In this document: positions 32,004 through 32,634 of the stretch, one piece after another | Numbering within the stretch: position 1 is the stretch's first letter | How the letters are laid out: every line of letters begins with the position of its first letter | NCBI GenBank assembly: GCA_022568195.1 | Contig: JADFFS010000020.1 | Coordinates: 1 to 32,634 of the forward strand | From: Chloroflexota bacterium | Lineage (GTDB): Bacteria; Chloroflexota; Dehalococcoidia; Lucifugimonadales; UBA3495 | Direction: 5' to 3' | Length of the DNA: 32,634 bases | Program-made: the position numbers and the translations under genes | The notes under the pieces: generated by a model | Database searches by the model: none | Seen by the model: only the letters and a program-made list of their open reading frames with translations | What the model was told of the DNA's origin: nothing

Positions 32004-32634
32004 ATGGCCGAGTTGGCAGATAAACCCCGTCTGGACAGGGAAGTTATAGCCATGCGGGTGGCCAAGGAGCTGCCCAACGGGGGGTACGTGAACCTGGGCA
32101 TCGGTATCCCTACTTTGGTTTCCAGCTTCGTTCCCGAAGGCAACATTGTCTTCTATCACAGCGAGAGCGGCGTTTTGAACTGCGGGCCCTTGGCCGAGGA
32201 AGGGGAGGAGGATATCGACCTGATTAACGCCGGCGGCCAGTTTTTACAAAGTGTGCCGGGGATGGCCTTCTTCAACTCAGCCGACGCTTTTGCCATGATC
32301 CGAGGCGGCCATGTGGACGTTACAGTACTTGGCGGTCATCAAGTCTCGGCCAAGGGAGACCTGGCTAATTGGATGCTCCCCCAACGGGGTGTGGGCAACG
32401 TGGGGGGCGCCATGGACCTGTGCGCCGGGGCCAAAGAAGTTATCGTTGCCATGGAACATACCGACCGGCAAAACCGCCCGAAGATCGTGGAAGAGTGCAC
32501 CTTTCCTTTGACCGGGAAGGCGTGCGTTTCCATGATCGTTACCGACTTGGCGGTAATCCAGTGCACGGCCGAGGGACTGGTGCTAATGGAAATTGCCCCC
32601 GGTTGGACCGCCGAAGAGGTGCAGGAGCTGACCG
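32004..32634 (+). CDS. CoA-transferase beta subunit, 3' cut by window edge
   Basis: The frame is open from ATG 32004 to the window end, giving 210 residues. It reads MAELADKPRLDREVIAMRVA, then VNLGIGIPTLVSSFVP, IVFYHSESGVLNCGP with the catalytic Glu (ESG), INAGGQFLQ, FAMIRGGHVDVTVLGGHQVS and LVLMEIAPGWTAEEVQELT. This matches the beta subunit of family I CoA-transferases. Only the last 10-20 residues should be missing. It completes the order alpha, beta-alpha, beta begun at 29655. It resembles the beta half of the fusion protein but retains the standard GIP loop, which the fusion replaces with GSGLP. Confidence 0.88.
   Translation, partial: MAELADKPRLDREVIAMRVAKELPNGGYVNLGIGIPTLVSSFVPEGNIVFYHSESGVLNCGPLAEEGEEDIDLINAGGQFLQSVPGMAFFNSADAFAMIRGGHVDVTVLGGHQVSAKGDLANWMLPQRGVGNVGGAMDLCAGAKEVIVAMEHTDRQNRPKIVEECTFPLTGKACVSMIVTDLAVIQCTAEGLVLMEIAPGWTAEEVQELT

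Overview
The window looks like a chromosomal piece of an uncultured Chloroflexota, probably Dehalococcoidia or SAR202-like. This is an inference from gene content: GC-rich DNA, lipoproteins with long Thr/Pro/Ala linkers after the lipobox, a thiamine-diphosphate enzyme split into ComD-like and ComE-like halves, a dihydroxyphthalate-decarboxylase-like protein next to an amidohydrolase, several stand-alone CoA-ester enzymes and a groESL operon. No rRNA, tRNA or CRISPR array was found.

Region 1 (1-450): an AT-richer tyrosine-recombinase remnant that lacks its catalytic end, abutting a small membrane protein. Region 2 (696-7068): a complete dipeptide/oligopeptide ABC importer (lipoprotein receptor, two permeases, two ATPases) behind a good promoter. 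Region 3 (7377-8826): a self-contained transcription unit, with a strong promoter, two thiamine-diphosphate enzyme subunits and a strong terminator. Region 4 (8987-12980): small and accessory genes. These are a membrane peptide, a Cys-rich peptide, a dead flavin-reductase fragment, a bicupin/discoidin lipoprotein, a Cys-cluster protein with a small barrel protein, and an NTF2-like protein.

Region 5 (13116-16634): a lipoprotein made of three copies of an unrecognised Cys-containing repeat, transcribed away from a glutaredoxin-DinB fusion and an HtrA-like protease with TPR repeats. The glutaredoxin frame carries an in-frame TGA exactly where the first catalytic Cys should be, followed by a SECIS-like hairpin. 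It is a strong selenoprotein candidate and the most interesting item here. Region 6 (16885-27359, minus strand): catabolic genes. These comprise a dihydroxyphthalate-decarboxylase-like protein, an amidohydrolase with a one-base frameshift, a MopE-type calcium/metal-repeat lipoprotein, an alpha/beta hydrolase, a ketopantoate-reductase-like protein, an acyl-CoA synthetase, two enoyl-CoA hydratase-like proteins, a PHP-domain protein and a methyltransferase.

Region 7 (27468-32634): groES-groEL with a promoter and a CIRCE-like inverted repeat, then CoA-transferase genes in the order alpha, beta-alpha fusion, beta (running off the edge). That order looks like a tandem duplication of an alpha-beta pair in which the middle two genes fused. 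A hairpin-forming intergenic repeat occurs at 22687 and 31899, with a likely half copy at 20474.
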